A stretch of 64,000 nt of DNA from Psychrobacillus antarcticus (GTDB taxonomy: Bacteria > Bacillota > Bacilli > Bacillales_A > Planococcaceae): the NCBI RefSeq assembly GCF_029533155.1, contig NZ_JAIZDB010000002.1, positions 124,001 through 188,000 of the forward strand. Reading direction: 5' to 3'. Positions 45,581-55,110 of the stretch are shown here, one piece after another (the stretch's first letter is position 1; the number at the start of each line of letters is the position of its first letter). A program made the position numbers and the translations under genes. Under the pieces are notes generated by a model. That model searched no databases, was not told the DNA's origin, and saw only the letters and a program-made list of their open reading frames with translations.

Positions 45581-45951
45581 GGAAATTTAAAGTGGCTCCT
45601 GTGACAAGAGTAATGAGAGAATTTTAATGACGAAGAAATGTAATTTATGAATATAGAATGCACCCTATAATGATGATTTTAGAAGATGCGTGTAAACTAT
45701 TTTTCGGGAAATAATTTATGTGAAGAATTTTTCTTTTTACCATTTTAATTTACTAAACGTCCAAAGGTGGTACTCATTAATTCTGAGGCAATAGCCACGA
45801 ATAACAAGAAAACGATAGGCTTATCGATTTAGTTGAATTCTTTCAACCTCATTCGAAAAGCCTGTTTTTAATAGTTGTAAAGGATAAATTTTCTTTTTGG
45901 TGAATATACACCTAAGTAATATAATTAAAAATTCTGATAAGGAGGAAAATT
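45581..45951. other. Intergenic region without supported gene
   Basis: 371 bp with no convincing coding frame. It contains a nested hairpin (45815-45869: AGGCTT/AAGCCT outer, GTTGAA/TTCAAC inner) followed by GTTTTTA that may be a terminator, and an RBS AAGGAGG at its right edge for the next gene. The left part is probably decayed sequence continuous with the pseudogenes. Confidence 0.5.
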
Positions 45952-47409
45952 GTGAATAAAAAATGGATGACAGTGGTGACGGCTTGGATGTTGGTTTTAG
46001 GTATGTTCAGTTTTCAGAATGTTGCTCAAGCAGAGGAATTAGTAGATAAAACGTTAAGCGATTCTATTACTAGTATTGTAGAAGAAAAATTAGCTGGAGC
46101 AGAAGTGAGCATTACTGTAAGAGAACGATTCTCTGGAGCAATAATCTATGACTACAAAGGTCTTACAACTGTAAAACCAGCATCTAATATGAAACTGTTG
46201 ACCACTGCAGCAGCTTTAGATGTTCTAGGAAAGGATTACCGTTTTAATACAAGTCTTTATACTTCTGGGAAGTTATCAAATGGGATTTTAAAAGGGGATG
46301 TCTATTTAAAAGGACAAGGTGATCCAACTTTATCAGTAGAAGACTTACAACAGTTCGCTGAAGAGTTAAAAGCACAGGGTATCCAAAAAGTGGATGGTCG
46401 GATTGTTGGTGATGACAAATGGTTTGACGATGATTTGCTAACACCGGGAATTTGGGTTGGGGACGAGTCTTATTATTACGCTGCTCCTATTTCCGCTTTA
46501 ACTACTTCTCCGAACACAGACTACGATTCGGGTACGATTATTGTAGAAGCAATCGGGACTGTAGTTGGGGATTTACCGTCTATTAAAGTAACGCCGCACA
46601 TTGGTGATTTACAAATAGTAAACGAAGCTCAGACAGTAGAAGCAGGAAAAACCAATACAGTAACAATTGAAAGATTGTACGAAACAAACAAGATCGTCAT
46701 TACTGGGAACCTTCCTGTCGATAAAAATAAAAGAGAATGGGTCACTGTCAAACATCCAACGACACATACATTGACAATGTTCCAGGCAGTTTTAGCTGAA
46801 GCGGGAATCGAGTATTCAAAAGAAAAAGTATTTACAGCTGCAACACCAAATAGCGCTCAACTCGTTGCCATGAAGCAATCGATGACACTGGAGCAACTGC
46901 TAATCCCTTATATGAAACTAAGTAATAATGGTATTGCGGATATTTTAGTAAAAACAATAGGTAAAGTGAAAAATAACCACGGTAGCACAAAGGCTGGCTT
47001 AAAAGCTATACGAGAATATGGAGAATCCATTAATTTAAATATGACAGATTGGCAATTTGAGGATGGGTCTGGTATGTCTCATGAAAATAGGGTGTCGAGT
47101 TTATTAGTGAGTGAGTTGTTATATCAAGTGCAAGGAGAAGACTGGTTTACAACCTATTTTACTAGCTTACCAGTAGCTGCAAATCCAGATCGATTGGTAG
47201 GAGGCACTTTAAGAAATCGATTAAAAGACCCACTAACAGCCGGAAAAGTATATGCTAAAACAGGCTCATTAACCGGTGTTAGTACTTTGAGTGGTTATTT
47301 AGAAGCAAGTAGTGGCCAATCATACATCTTTAGTGTGTTAGTACAAAATAAATCGGGAGCTTCCTCGGCAATTGATGAAATTGTTAAGGAAATTGCAAGA
47401 GAATTATAG
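45952..47409 (+). CDS. Secreted D-alanyl-D-alanine carboxypeptidase/endopeptidase (S13, PBP4 type)
   Basis: Peptidoglycan-trimming penicillin-binding protein, 485 residues, DacC/DacB family. The Sec signal peptide ends at ...VAQA (residues 1-~27). Catalytic motifs in order: SxxK as SNMKLL, SxN as LSNNG, and KTG as KTGSLTG. A large insert between the first two motifs (GDVYLKGQGDPTLS; DDKWFDDD) is typical of S13. GTG start at 45952 after AAGGAGG. Works outside the membrane, on stem pentapeptides or crosslinks. Monocistronic. Confidence 0.93.
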   Translation: MNKKWMTVVTAWMLVLGMFSFQNVAQAEELVDKTLSDSITSIVEEKLAGAEVSITVRERFSGAIIYDYKGLTTVKPASNMKLLTTAAALDVLGKDYRFNTSLYTSGKLSNGILKGDVYLKGQGDPTLSVEDLQQFAEELKAQGIQKVDGRIVGDDKWFDDDLLTPGIWVGDESYYYAAPISALTTSPNTDYDSGTIIVEAIGTVVGDLPSIKVTPHIGDLQIVNEAQTVEAGKTNTVTIERLYETNKIVITGNLPVDKNKREWVTVKHPTTHTLTMFQAVLAEAGIEYSKEKVFTAATPNSAQLVAMKQSMTLEQLLIPYMKLSNNGIADILVKTIGKVKNNHGSTKAGLKAIREYGESINLNMTDWQFEDGSGMSHENRVSSLLVSELLYQVQGEDWFTTYFTSLPVAANPDRLVGGTLRNRLKDPLTAGKVYAKTGSLTGVSTLSGYLEASSGQSYIFSVLVQNKSGASSAIDEIVKEIAREL

Positions 47410-47480
47410 GGGAATAAAGTTAAGTCTATTACTTTATCAAATCTATGTTTAAAAAACAATAAAAGAATAGGAAGCAATAG

Positions 47481-47508
47481 AGGCTCATCCTTTGAGGATG
47501 GGCCTTTC
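47481..47508 (+). terminator. Terminator after S13 carboxypeptidase gene
   Basis: AGGCTCATCCT / AGGATGGGCCT with a TTG loop and a short T-tract (TTTC). Confidence 0.7.
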
Positions 47509-47595
47509 AATTACAAATGAAGCAGATACCTTGAAGAAACATTTCATTGGCACTATTATCAAATGGAGACGTTTAAATGAAGGGAAGTAATACAT

Positions 47596-48603
47596 ATGAA
47601 TATAAAAGTTCAGCCCATCCCAGTATCGGTTTTGGATTTAGTTGCTGTAAAAAAGGGACAAACAAATAAAGAAGCTTTTGAGGATATGGTAAGTCTTGCA
47701 CAATACGTGGAAAAAATAGGCTACAATCGATTTTGGCTAACGGAACATCACAATTCACCGAATGTTGTTAGCTCCGCTACTTCCATTTTAATCGGCCATG
47801 TGTTGGAAAAAACAGATACTATTAAAGTAGGTTCAGGTGGAATTATGTTGCCAAATCATGCACCACTTGTTGTTGCAGAGCAATTTGGTACACTTGAAAA
47901 CCTTTATCCGAATAGACTCGATTTAGGACTTGGCCGCGCTCCAGGAACGGATATGCAAACGGCACATGCTCTACGTAGAACTACACAGGAAACTTCTTTT
48001 TCTTTCCCAGAAGATGTGGTGGAACTGCAAAATTACTTTAAATCTTTAGATTACCAAGGGGCAGTTCGCGCATTCCCAGGTGTAGGTGCCAATGTACCAA
48101 TTTATATTCTTGGCTCAAGTACCTCAAGCGCGGAATTAGCTGCTCGTTTAGGGCTACCTTATGCATTTGCTGCACATTTTGCCCCACAGCAGTTGGAGAT
48201 AGCGGTACAAATTTACCGAAATAAGTTTGTTCCTTCGGAGTATTTAGCAGAACCATATGTGATAGTTTGTGCAAATGTAATTGGAGCAGATACTAATGAG
48301 GAGGCGGAAAGACTATCTACTACTAGCGATCGTTTTTATTTAAATGTGGTAACTGGTAAAAAGAGTCCTTTGCAGCCTCCAGTGGATACTATGGAAGGTC
48401 TGTGGAACCCTTTAGAAGAAAATGCGGTCCGTAGAATGTCGACTTATACTTTTAAAGGCGACCGAAATACAATCACCGACCAACTAAAAAAATTCTTGGG
48501 AGAATTACACGTAAATGAATTGATGGCTGTTACATATGTCTATGATCAGGAAGCTAGAAGACGTTCCTATGAAATATTGAAAGAAGCCGTTGACCAACTT
48601 TAA
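47596..48603 (+). CDS. LLM-class flavin-dependent oxidoreductase
   Basis: Luciferase-like TIM-barrel flavoprotein of 335 residues, similar to the YceB/MsnO8 type. Hallmarks: FWLTEHHN near residue 45, GSGGIMLPNHAPLVVAEQFG, and DLGLGRAPGTD. It would use reduced FMN and oxygen on an unknown organic substrate. The RBS is GAAGGGAAG. It is bounded by terminators and has no reductase partner adjacent. The name is by family; substrate unknown. Confidence 0.9.
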   Translation: MNIKVQPIPVSVLDLVAVKKGQTNKEAFEDMVSLAQYVEKIGYNRFWLTEHHNSPNVVSSATSILIGHVLEKTDTIKVGSGGIMLPNHAPLVVAEQFGTLENLYPNRLDLGLGRAPGTDMQTAHALRRTTQETSFSFPEDVVELQNYFKSLDYQGAVRAFPGVGANVPIYILGSSTSSAELAARLGLPYAFAAHFAPQQLEIAVQIYRNKFVPSEYLAEPYVIVCANVIGADTNEEAERLSTTSDRFYLNVVTGKKSPLQPPVDTMEGLWNPLEENAVRRMSTYTFKGDRNTITDQLKKFLGELHVNELMAVTYVYDQEARRRSYEILKEAVDQL

Positions 48604-48619
48604 GTTTTGGCGCTATATG

Positions 48620-48661
48620 AAACATGACGTAATCCCTAAGGGACATCGTCATGTTTTTTTA
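48620..48661 (+). terminator. Terminator after LLM oxidoreductase gene
   Basis: AACATGACG / CGTCATGTT outer stem with an inner TCCCTAAGGGA hairpin and a T7 run. Confidence 0.85.
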
Positions 48662-48711
48662 ATAAGATAGGAAAGTATATTAAAACACCTCATGAACACC
48701 CGTTTTACAGG

Positions 48712-48749
48712 ACTTTTAAGAACGATTAATGCTACTGATTTCCGTTTCA
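48712..48749. repeat. 38-nt repeat shared with 20081-20118
   Basis: ACTTTTAAGAACGATTAAT and CTACTGATTTCCGTTTCA match the left edge of the korB-miaB repeat region. It is followed by about 150 nt not shared with the other copy (48750-48896). Confidence 0.7.
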
Positions 48750-48896
48750 TCTGTTTATTAAGCTCTGGGATATTGCATAGCCCCTCGTTTGGATGATCAG
48801 TGTAGTTCGAGTTAATGTGGGGATAAATCTGTCTGTTGAATTTAGGAATGAAATTGTGTAATGGTGGATGAAGATAGTAGAATCCCTTTTTTACTA

Positions 48897-49240
48897 GTGG
48901 AAATAAAGAAAAATAGTAAGTGTCTACGCAATAAAGAAGTGGAATAGCGAACGAAATTGCATCTTCGTGAGCCTCCTCTATTTTTAGGATAGTTTCTTTT
49001 CTCTAGTTAACAAAAGATGCACTAACCTGTTTCTAGAAGTTGTATAAGGGCGACGGACAGTCAATCGCCATAAGATTACCGAGAAGAAAAGATGCTGGTC
49101 GTGACTTCAGTCACGACCAGCATCTTTTAAAAAATCAAACGGTAATTATACAGCGCGATAAGTCTGTCCAAAGCACTTCGAAAACAGTAGAAATAGGTTT
49201 AGATCCTAGAGGACTGGACGTTTTTTGCCCGTTTTTTTTA
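48897..49240. repeat. Structured interspersed repeat, copy B
   Basis: Matches copy A (20417-20790) in two blocks. It shows the same nested pairings: GGCGA/TCGCC (49049-49069), ATTACCG (49075-49081) with CGGTAAT (49140-49146), enclosing a perfect 19-bp hairpin (49087-49128; GATGCTGGTCGTGAC and complement, loop TTCA). The hairpin sequence differs from copy A in both arms while remaining paired. A small open frame across it (49040-49258) is judged accidental. The 974-bp gap from 48604 to 49577 contains no other gene. Confidence 0.75.
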
Positions 49241-49485
49241 AAACTTTCCATAGCATAATAAAGATTAGTTAGCAGGATTTGGTAGAAAAATGTCGAAAAG
49301 TAATGTTAAGCGCGAATTAACCAATAAAAATTTTGGGTATTAGTAATATTGTTTACTGAACACTTAATAGAAACTGAATCGGTATCATGTACCTGGCAAA
49401 TAAACAATTTATGAGCACTAGGTCAGGTTGCTTTTCCAAACAAGTAATTCATACATAAAATAGAAGTATTTACATTTCTCTATTT

Positions 49486-49499
49486 AGAAAGCGTTATCA
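49486..49499. promoter_or_regulatory. cre site (CcpA binding) upstream of glycogen locus
   Basis: AGAAAGCGTTATCA matches the consensus TGWAANCGNTNWCA at 13 of 14 positions, with only the first base different. It is 79 bp upstream of the first gene's start, so CcpA control by carbon status is likely. The exact promoter hexamers were not clear. Confidence 0.75.
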
Positions 49500-49577
49500 A
49501 AGAATAGTTTGTCTAGAATAAATACAAATGGTTAACAATCACTATATAGTTGTAACTAATTAATGGAGGTCTCGAAT

Positions 49578-50600
49578 ATGAAAATCAGCAATGCAATAGA
49601 CGTTTTAGATGGTATGCGTTTACCGAATGGTGCATACACTGCCAGTATTTCAAAAGACTACCACTTTGTTTGGATACGTGATGTCGTATATACCGTTTTG
49701 CCATTTTTGCAAAGTAAATCTGATCGGTATGAAAAAGCCTATCATGCCTTATTCGACCTATTTAAAACATATGAGTGGAAAATCGACATTCACCGTGAAA
49801 AAAAACCGGTTTTTCTTTTTGAATATATCCACTCGCGGTATTCCACAGATTTAAAGGAAATGAGCCAAGAGTGGGGTCATGCTCAGAATGATGCAATTGG
49901 AGCTTTCTTATGGGGAGTAGGGGTGGGAGTGAATCATGGACATAAGGTTATACGTGATGAGCAAGATCTCGCAATTGTTGAGAAGCTAGTCGACTATCTA
50001 GAGTGCCTTCAATACTGGCAGGCAGTGGATAATGGAATGTGGGAAGAGAATATGGAACTGCATGCTTCCAGTGTCGGTGCATGTGTGGCAGGTTTGCGCG
50101 CAGTGAAAATGCTCGTAAATGTTAAGCAGGAACTGATTCAAAAAGGGGAAGAGACACTGCGTTTTCTGTTACCTAGGGAAAGTGAAACGAAAGAAACAGA
50201 CTTATCCCTGCTTTCACTTATCTATCCGTATCGTATCGTAGAAAGGAAAACGGCGCTAAAGATAGTGGAGATGGTTTCTGAAAAGCTTGAGCGAACAAAC
50301 GGCTGCATTCGTTATCAGAACGATCAGTATTATAACGAAGGCAGCGAAGCAGAATGGTGCTTCGGATTACCTTGGCTAGGATTGTGCTATTTTGAACTGG
50401 GCTTGCATGATAAAGCTTATGAATATGTAAATAAAACGGAACGAATCGTACCAGATAATTGGGAGGTTCCTGAATTATATATCGGCGGAAAAAATGTGCC
50501 AAATGGCAACACGCCACTAGCTTGGTCCGTTTCCTTGTCCTATATATTTTTAAACCGTATGATTAATACACCAGTTTCCCAATTAACAGGAAATGAGTAA
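49578..50600 (+). CDS. GH15-like (glucoamylase/phosphorylase-kinase-type) glycosidase
   Basis: Alpha/alpha six-barrel protein of 340 residues related to glycoside hydrolase family 15. Diagnostic segments: FVWIRDVVYT (cf. the RDAAY motif), EWGHAQNDAIGAFLW, VDNGMWEENMELHASSVGAC, where the WEE Glu fits the catalytic acid, and GSEAEWCFGLPWLGL. No signal peptide, so cytosolic. It may debranch or trim glycogen or malto-oligosaccharides. The ATG at 49578 follows ATGGAGG; the ATG inside the RBS at 49563 is rejected. A terminator separates it from glgB. Confidence 0.75.
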   Translation: MKISNAIDVLDGMRLPNGAYTASISKDYHFVWIRDVVYTVLPFLQSKSDRYEKAYHALFDLFKTYEWKIDIHREKKPVFLFEYIHSRYSTDLKEMSQEWGHAQNDAIGAFLWGVGVGVNHGHKVIRDEQDLAIVEKLVDYLECLQYWQAVDNGMWEENMELHASSVGACVAGLRAVKMLVNVKQELIQKGEETLRFLLPRESETKETDLSLLSLIYPYRIVERKTALKIVEMVSEKLERTNGCIRYQNDQYYNEGSEAEWCFGLPWLGLCYFELGLHDKAYEYVNKTERIVPDNWEVPELYIGGKNVPNGNTPLAWSVSLSYIFLNRMINTPVSQLTGNE

Positions 50601-50713
50601 GCTAAAAAACATGTAAAGTATGATGTGAGGGAGGACAGCTGATAACAAGTCTACGGATAATTGAAAATAGAATTTATAAAAGTTTCACATTTCACAATCA
50701 AACAGAATGTTAC

Positions 50714-50746
50714 AAAATCCTTCATTTCTTGGAGGATTTTTTTATT
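50714..50746 (+). terminator. Terminator between GH15-like gene and glgB
   Basis: AAAATCC / GGATTTT with an inner TTC...GGA pairing and a T7 tract. It lies in a 274-bp gap, so glgBCDA may have its own promoter further right. Confidence 0.75.
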
Positions 50747-50874
50747 TTCTATGGAATTGTAAAGTTTTTTAAAGATTTAAATAATTTAAAGGTGTTTTAA
50801 GATTGATGACGAATAATTTAGGAGAAGAACTAGTAATTAAGGTGTAATAATCATAGATTGGAAGAGGTGTTGAA

Positions 50875-52824
50875 ATGGTAGGTATTATGAAGTTCAATGA
50901 CCGGCAATACCCGAGTGATTTTGATGTATATCTTTTTCATGAAGGAACACTGTTTGAAAGTTATAAAATGCTCGGTGCGCATATCTTTTCTGAGCAGCAT
51001 ATGCAAGGTGTGCGTTTTGCAGTTTGGGCGCCGAATGCAAAACAGGTATCTGTTGTGGGTAATTTTAATAATTGGATTGGGTCCCATCATCAAATGGAAC
51101 GCTTGCCTCATTCAGGGATCTGGGTATTATTTGTTCCCGAGCTTGCACATGGTGACATTTATAAATACGAGGTTACTGGACCAGATGGGCAGAAGCAATT
51201 AAAAGCTGATCCTTATGCCTTTTATTCCGAGTTGAGGCCGGCCACAGCTTCTATTGTCTACAATTTAAACACATTTAAATGGCACGATCAAAAATGGATG
51301 GCACAGCGAGAAAAGAAAGATATATACCATAAACCGATGGTAATTTACGAAGTTCACTTGGCTTCCTGGAAACAAAAAGAAGATGGTGCGTTTTATAGTT
51401 ATGAAGAACTTGCCGACGAATTAATCGATTATGCAATTGATAATGGCTTTACACATATTGAGTTGATGCCTGTTATGGAGCATCCATACGATGGTTCATG
51501 GGGTTACCAAATAACTGGATATTTTTCTGCCACTAGCAGATACGGTACACCTGAGCAGTTAATGTATTTTATAGATCAATGCCATCAAAAGGGTCTTGGT
51601 GTAATTCTTGATTGGGTTCCTGCTCATTTTTGTAAGGATGTCCACGGCCTTGGACGGTTCGATGGAACGTCTCTCTTCGAGTCTACAGATCCCATGCGTG
51701 CCGAGAGACCAATCTGGGGAACATATAGCTTTGACTATAGTAAGCCAGAGGTCGTTAGCTTTCTTATTTCAAACGTAATGTTTTGGATGGATCTCTATCA
51801 TGTAGATGGATTTCGAATTGATGCAGTTTCATCTATGATTTATCTAAATCATGATAATCCACTTCCAGTAAAATTGAAGAATGAGTATGGTGGTGAAGAA
51901 AATCTGGATGCAATTGATTTTCTGAAAAAGTTAAATGAAACCATTTTCCGAAAATACCCTGGTGTCCTCATGATGGCAGAGGAAGCAACTGAATGGCCGC
52001 TCGTAACAAGTCCTACTAGCTTAGGTGGTCTCGGATTCAATTATAAGTGGAATATGGGTTGGTCAAATGACCTCCTTAAATATATGAAGCTTGATGTTAA
52101 CGAACGACCTCAGCATCACCACCTACTGACTTTTTCCTTTTTATATGCATTTTCGGAAAACTTTGTACTTCCATTTTCGCATGATGAAATAGTCCATGGA
52201 AAAAGATCATTAGTAAATAAGATGCCTGGTGATTACTGGCAAAAATTTGCGAATTTACGCCTTTTATTCGGCTATTTATTTGTGCACCCAGGGAAAAAAC
52301 TTTTATTTATGGGCAGTGAATTTGGGCAGTTTGACGAATGGAAATACTCGCAAGAAATGGATTGGATGCTACTAGAATTTGAAGCTCACTTCACTTTTTT
52401 TCGTTACTATAAACAATTAAACAAGTTTTACCAGGAAACCAATTCGCTGTGGCGCCTAGATCACGAACAAGCCGGTTTTCAATGGATTGATGCAGACAAT
52501 GCGGCACAAAGCGTAATTACTTTTATGAGAAAAGGAAAACGGAAGGGCGATTATTGCATCATTGTTTGTAATTTTTCATCAGATGTTTTCCATAACTATC
52601 AAATAGGGGTTCCATCCAATGGGAAATATTTTGAAGCATTTAATAGTGATGATACATCATTTGGTGGATCGGGACAGTTGAATTCTGCTGAAGTCAATGC
52701 CACTCAGATTCCGCACAATAACCAACCTTTTAGTCTAAAGATAACTGTGCCGCCGCTAGGAATTGCTATATTCATGAAAGAAACAAAAACAAGGAAAAGG
52801 GGATTCAGTACAAATGACATCTAA
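50875..52824 (+). CDS. glgB: 1,4-alpha-glucan branching enzyme
   Basis: Introduces alpha-1,6 branches in glycogen. The N-terminal CBM48 ([20 protein letters not shown]) is followed by a GH13 catalytic domain with GWVPAHF-like region ([11 protein letters not shown]), [10 protein letters not shown] (nucleophile Asp), [10 protein letters not shown] (general acid Glu) and [12 protein letters not shown]-terminal beta domain closes the protein. Length is 649 residues, in family range. RBS AGAGGTG precedes the ATG. It overlaps glgC by 11 bp. Confidence 0.97.
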   Translation: MVGIMKFNDRQYPSDFDVYLFHEGTLFESYKMLGAHIFSEQHMQGVRFAVWAPNAKQVSVVGNFNNWIGSHHQMERLPHSGIWVLFVPELAHGDIYKYEVTGPDGQKQLKADPYAFYSELRPATASIVYNLNTFKWHDQKWMAQREKKDIYHKPMVIYEVHLASWKQKEDGAFYSYEELADELIDYAIDNGFTHIELMPVMEHPYDGSWGYQITGYFSATSRYGTPEQLMYFIDQCHQKGLGVILDWVPAHFCKDVHGLGRFDGTSLFESTDPMRAERPIWGTYSFDYSKPEVVSFLISNVMFWMDLYHVDGFRIDAVSSMIYLNHDNPLPVKLKNEYGGEENLDAIDFLKKLNETIFRKYPGVLMMAEEATEWPLVTSPTSLGGLGFNYKWNMGWSNDLLKYMKLDVNERPQHHHLLTFSFLYAFSENFVLPFSHDEIVHGKRSLVNKMPGDYWQKFANLRLLFGYLFVHPGKKLLFMGSEFGQFDEWKYSQEMDWMLLEFEAHFTFFRYYKQLNKFYQETNSLWRLDHEQAGFQWIDADNAAQSVITFMRKGKRKGDYCIIVCNFSSDVFHNYQIGVPSNGKYFEAFNSDDTSFGGSGQLNSAEVNATQIPHNNQPFSLKITVPPLGIAIFMKETKTRKRGFSTNDI

Positions 52825-53971
52825 GAAATGGGTTGCAATGCTTTTAGCAGGTGGTCAAGGTTCAAGGCTTGGGGAATTGACAAGTGACTTAGCTAAACCC
52901 GCAGTACCATTTGGTGGAAAATACCGGATTATCGATTTTACCTTAAGCAACTGCACACATTCAGGTATTGATACAGTTGGCATTCTTACTCAATATCGGC
53001 CGCATCTTTTAAATTCATATATTGGCAATGGTCGCCCGTGGGATCTCGACCGCAATAATGGTGGAGTTTCTATGCTTCCACCTTATCAGGGGAAAAATGG
53101 TGGTGAATGGTACAAGGGTACGGCAAATGCCGTTTACCAAAATTTTCACTTTATCGATCACAATGACCCAGAATATGTGCTTGTCATTTCAGGAGATCAT
53201 ATTTACAAGATGGATTACAATAAAATGCTAGAAGATCATATTGATAAGGCGGCACATGCGACAATTGCGGTTATAGAGGTACCATGGGAAGAAACAAGTC
53301 GCTTTGGTATTATGAATACCAACGAAGCGGACCGAATTATTGAATTTGATGAAAAACCAAAACATCCAAAAAGTAATTTGGCTTCGATGGGTGTGTATAT
53401 CTTTAACTGGAAACATCTCAAAAAGTATTTAACAGAAGACGAACAGGATAGCAGTTCCACTAATGACTTTGGAAAAGACATCATTCCAAAGATGCTAAAG
53501 GATGAAGCAAAATTACAAGCGTTTCGATTTAAAGGGTACTGGAAAGACGTAGGTACGATTGAGAGCCTGTGGGAAGCACATATGGATTTATTGGAAGAGT
53601 CCTCCGATTTCAAGCTTGGAGATCCAAACTGGCAAATATACGCAGGGAATGCCAACCACCCTCCACAATATATATCGGAAGATGCTGATGTAACACAATC
53701 TCTAGTCAATGAAGGTTGTTTGGTATTTGGGAAGGTTGACCATTCTGTTCTTTCCTATAATGTCCAGGTTGGTAGTGGTTCTCTCGTCAAGAATTCTGTT
53801 ATCATGCCTAATGTAAAAATCGGCAAGAATGTAATAATTGAAAAGGCTATAATCGGTAGCGGTACAATTATCGAGGATGGCGTTGTTATCTCTGACACTA
53901 AACAAGGGCTTACATTAATTGGTGAAAATCAGCGGGTTACTTCGGAAAGTACATTACTGCAAGCTTTATAA
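52814..53971 (+). CDS. glgC: Glucose-1-phosphate adenylyltransferase GlgC
   Basis: Makes ADP-glucose, the glycogen precursor. The nucleotidyltransferase motif [12 protein letters not shown] at the N-terminus, [26 protein letters not shown] and the sugar-phosphate-binding [11 protein letters not shown] are intact. A C-terminal left-handed beta helix ([20 protein letters not shown]) is present. Length is 385 residues. In Bacillus, GlgC works together with GlgD as a hetero-oligomer. Starts inside the glgB end. Confidence 0.96.
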   Translation: MTSKKWVAMLLAGGQGSRLGELTSDLAKPAVPFGGKYRIIDFTLSNCTHSGIDTVGILTQYRPHLLNSYIGNGRPWDLDRNNGGVSMLPPYQGKNGGEWYKGTANAVYQNFHFIDHNDPEYVLVISGDHIYKMDYNKMLEDHIDKAAHATIAVIEVPWEETSRFGIMNTNEADRIIEFDEKPKHPKSNLASMGVYIFNWKHLKKYLTEDEQDSSSTNDFGKDIIPKMLKDEAKLQAFRFKGYWKDVGTIESLWEAHMDLLEESSDFKLGDPNWQIYAGNANHPPQYISEDADVTQSLVNEGCLVFGKVDHSVLSYNVQVGSGSLVKNSVIMPNVKIGKNVIIEKAIIGSGTIIEDGVVISDTKQGLTLIGENQRVTSESTLLQAL

Positions 53972-53986
53972 TAGGAGGCAGCTTAA

Positions 53987-55093
53987 ATGAGGAATGTATT
54001 AGGTGTGATAAATCTTGTAAATGAAAGACCTATTTTAAAAGAATTGACTCATCACCGATGTCTTGCCTCCATACCATTTGGTGGGCGTTACCGGATGATT
54101 GATTTCACCATGTCAAACTTTATGAATGTACCTTTAAGTAAAGTTGCCATTTTCACAAAAGATAAATATCGTTCGTTGATGGATCATCTTGGCTCTGGAA
54201 AGGAATGGGATCTCGATCACCGTTCACAAGGTTTATTCATTCTTCCTTCCATTCATCCGGATGAAAAAATTAAAGGCGATCTACAGCAGTTCTATGATCA
54301 TTTAGAATTTTTCCAACGGGCAACTGCGGATACAGTAATTATTGCTCCAGGTCATCATATTTGTAAAATTGACTTTAACGATGTGATAAAAGAGCATGAA
54401 AGTAATGGGACTGATATTACTGTTTTGTATAAGGAATATGACGGTGTACCAGTGAAAAGACCACTTTATCATCAATGTTCACTTGGCGCAAACGGTGAAA
54501 TCCGTGATATACATTTTTATACGGCACCAAAAATAGGCGACCATATTTGTTTGGAAACATATGTCATTAAAAAACAATTACTAATAGATTTAATCAAGAA
54601 TTGTATAGAATATGATGAGTATGATTTTTTGAAAGATATTGTTAAGGCTAATTTGATGAATCTAAAAGTGCAAGGGTATCAATTCACGGGTTATATGCCT
54701 TTTATTCATTCCCTCGAAACGTACCATGCTAGTAATATGGACTTTCTTAATCCAGAAATACTTCGCAACTTCTTTTATGATTCATGGGAAGTTTTCACGA
54801 AGATTAAACATGAAGCACCTGCCGAATTTGCAAATTCCTCCAGGGTGTCTAATTCTTTAATCGCCAATGGATGTATTATTGAAGGCACCGTCGAGAATAG
54901 TGTTATTTTTCGAGGAGTAAAAGTTAGAAAGGGTGCAGTAGTTAAGAACAGTATCATTATGCAAAAGGGAGATATTGATCAGGGAGCACATATCGAAAAT
55001 GTGATAACGGATAAACAAGTAATCATTACGAAGGATCAAATCATTTCGGGGAGAAATAAACCGATTGTGATTAAAAAAGAAGAAGTAGTTTAA
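53987..55093 (+). CDS. glgD: Glucose-1-phosphate adenylyltransferase subunit GlgD
   Basis: Regulatory or auxiliary partner of GlgC, 368 residues. The same fold is visible (IPFGGRYRMIDFTMSNFMNV; C-terminal beta helix SNSLIANGCIIEGTVENSVI), but the N-terminal catalytic loop is missing: the AGGxGxRL motif of GlgC is replaced by VINLVNERPILKEL. This is the normal state of GlgD proteins, which raise GlgC activity. RBS TAGGAGGCAG. Tight spacing to glgC (15 bp) and glgA (17 bp). Confidence 0.94.
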   Translation: MRNVLGVINLVNERPILKELTHHRCLASIPFGGRYRMIDFTMSNFMNVPLSKVAIFTKDKYRSLMDHLGSGKEWDLDHRSQGLFILPSIHPDEKIKGDLQQFYDHLEFFQRATADTVIIAPGHHICKIDFNDVIKEHESNGTDITVLYKEYDGVPVKRPLYHQCSLGANGEIRDIHFYTAPKIGDHICLETYVIKKQLLIDLIKNCIEYDEYDFLKDIVKANLMNLKVQGYQFTGYMPFIHSLETYHASNMDFLNPEILRNFFYDSWEVFTKIKHEAPAEFANSSRVSNSLIANGCIIEGTVENSVIFRGVKVRKGAVVKNSIIMQKGDIDQGAHIENVITDKQVIITKDQIISGRNKPIVIKKEEVV

Positions 55094-55110
55094 ACTGGAG
55101 GTCCATCGGC

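Noticed and set aside
49040-49258. 72-codon open frame on the + strand inside the structured repeat
   Set aside because: It runs through the hairpin arms and the shared repeat blocks, and copy A shows no matching intact frame. No ribosome site was convincing.
53236-53709. 157-codon open frame antisense to glgC
   Set aside because: Shadow of a clear GlgC coding sequence; Ser/Ile-rich composition and no ribosome site.
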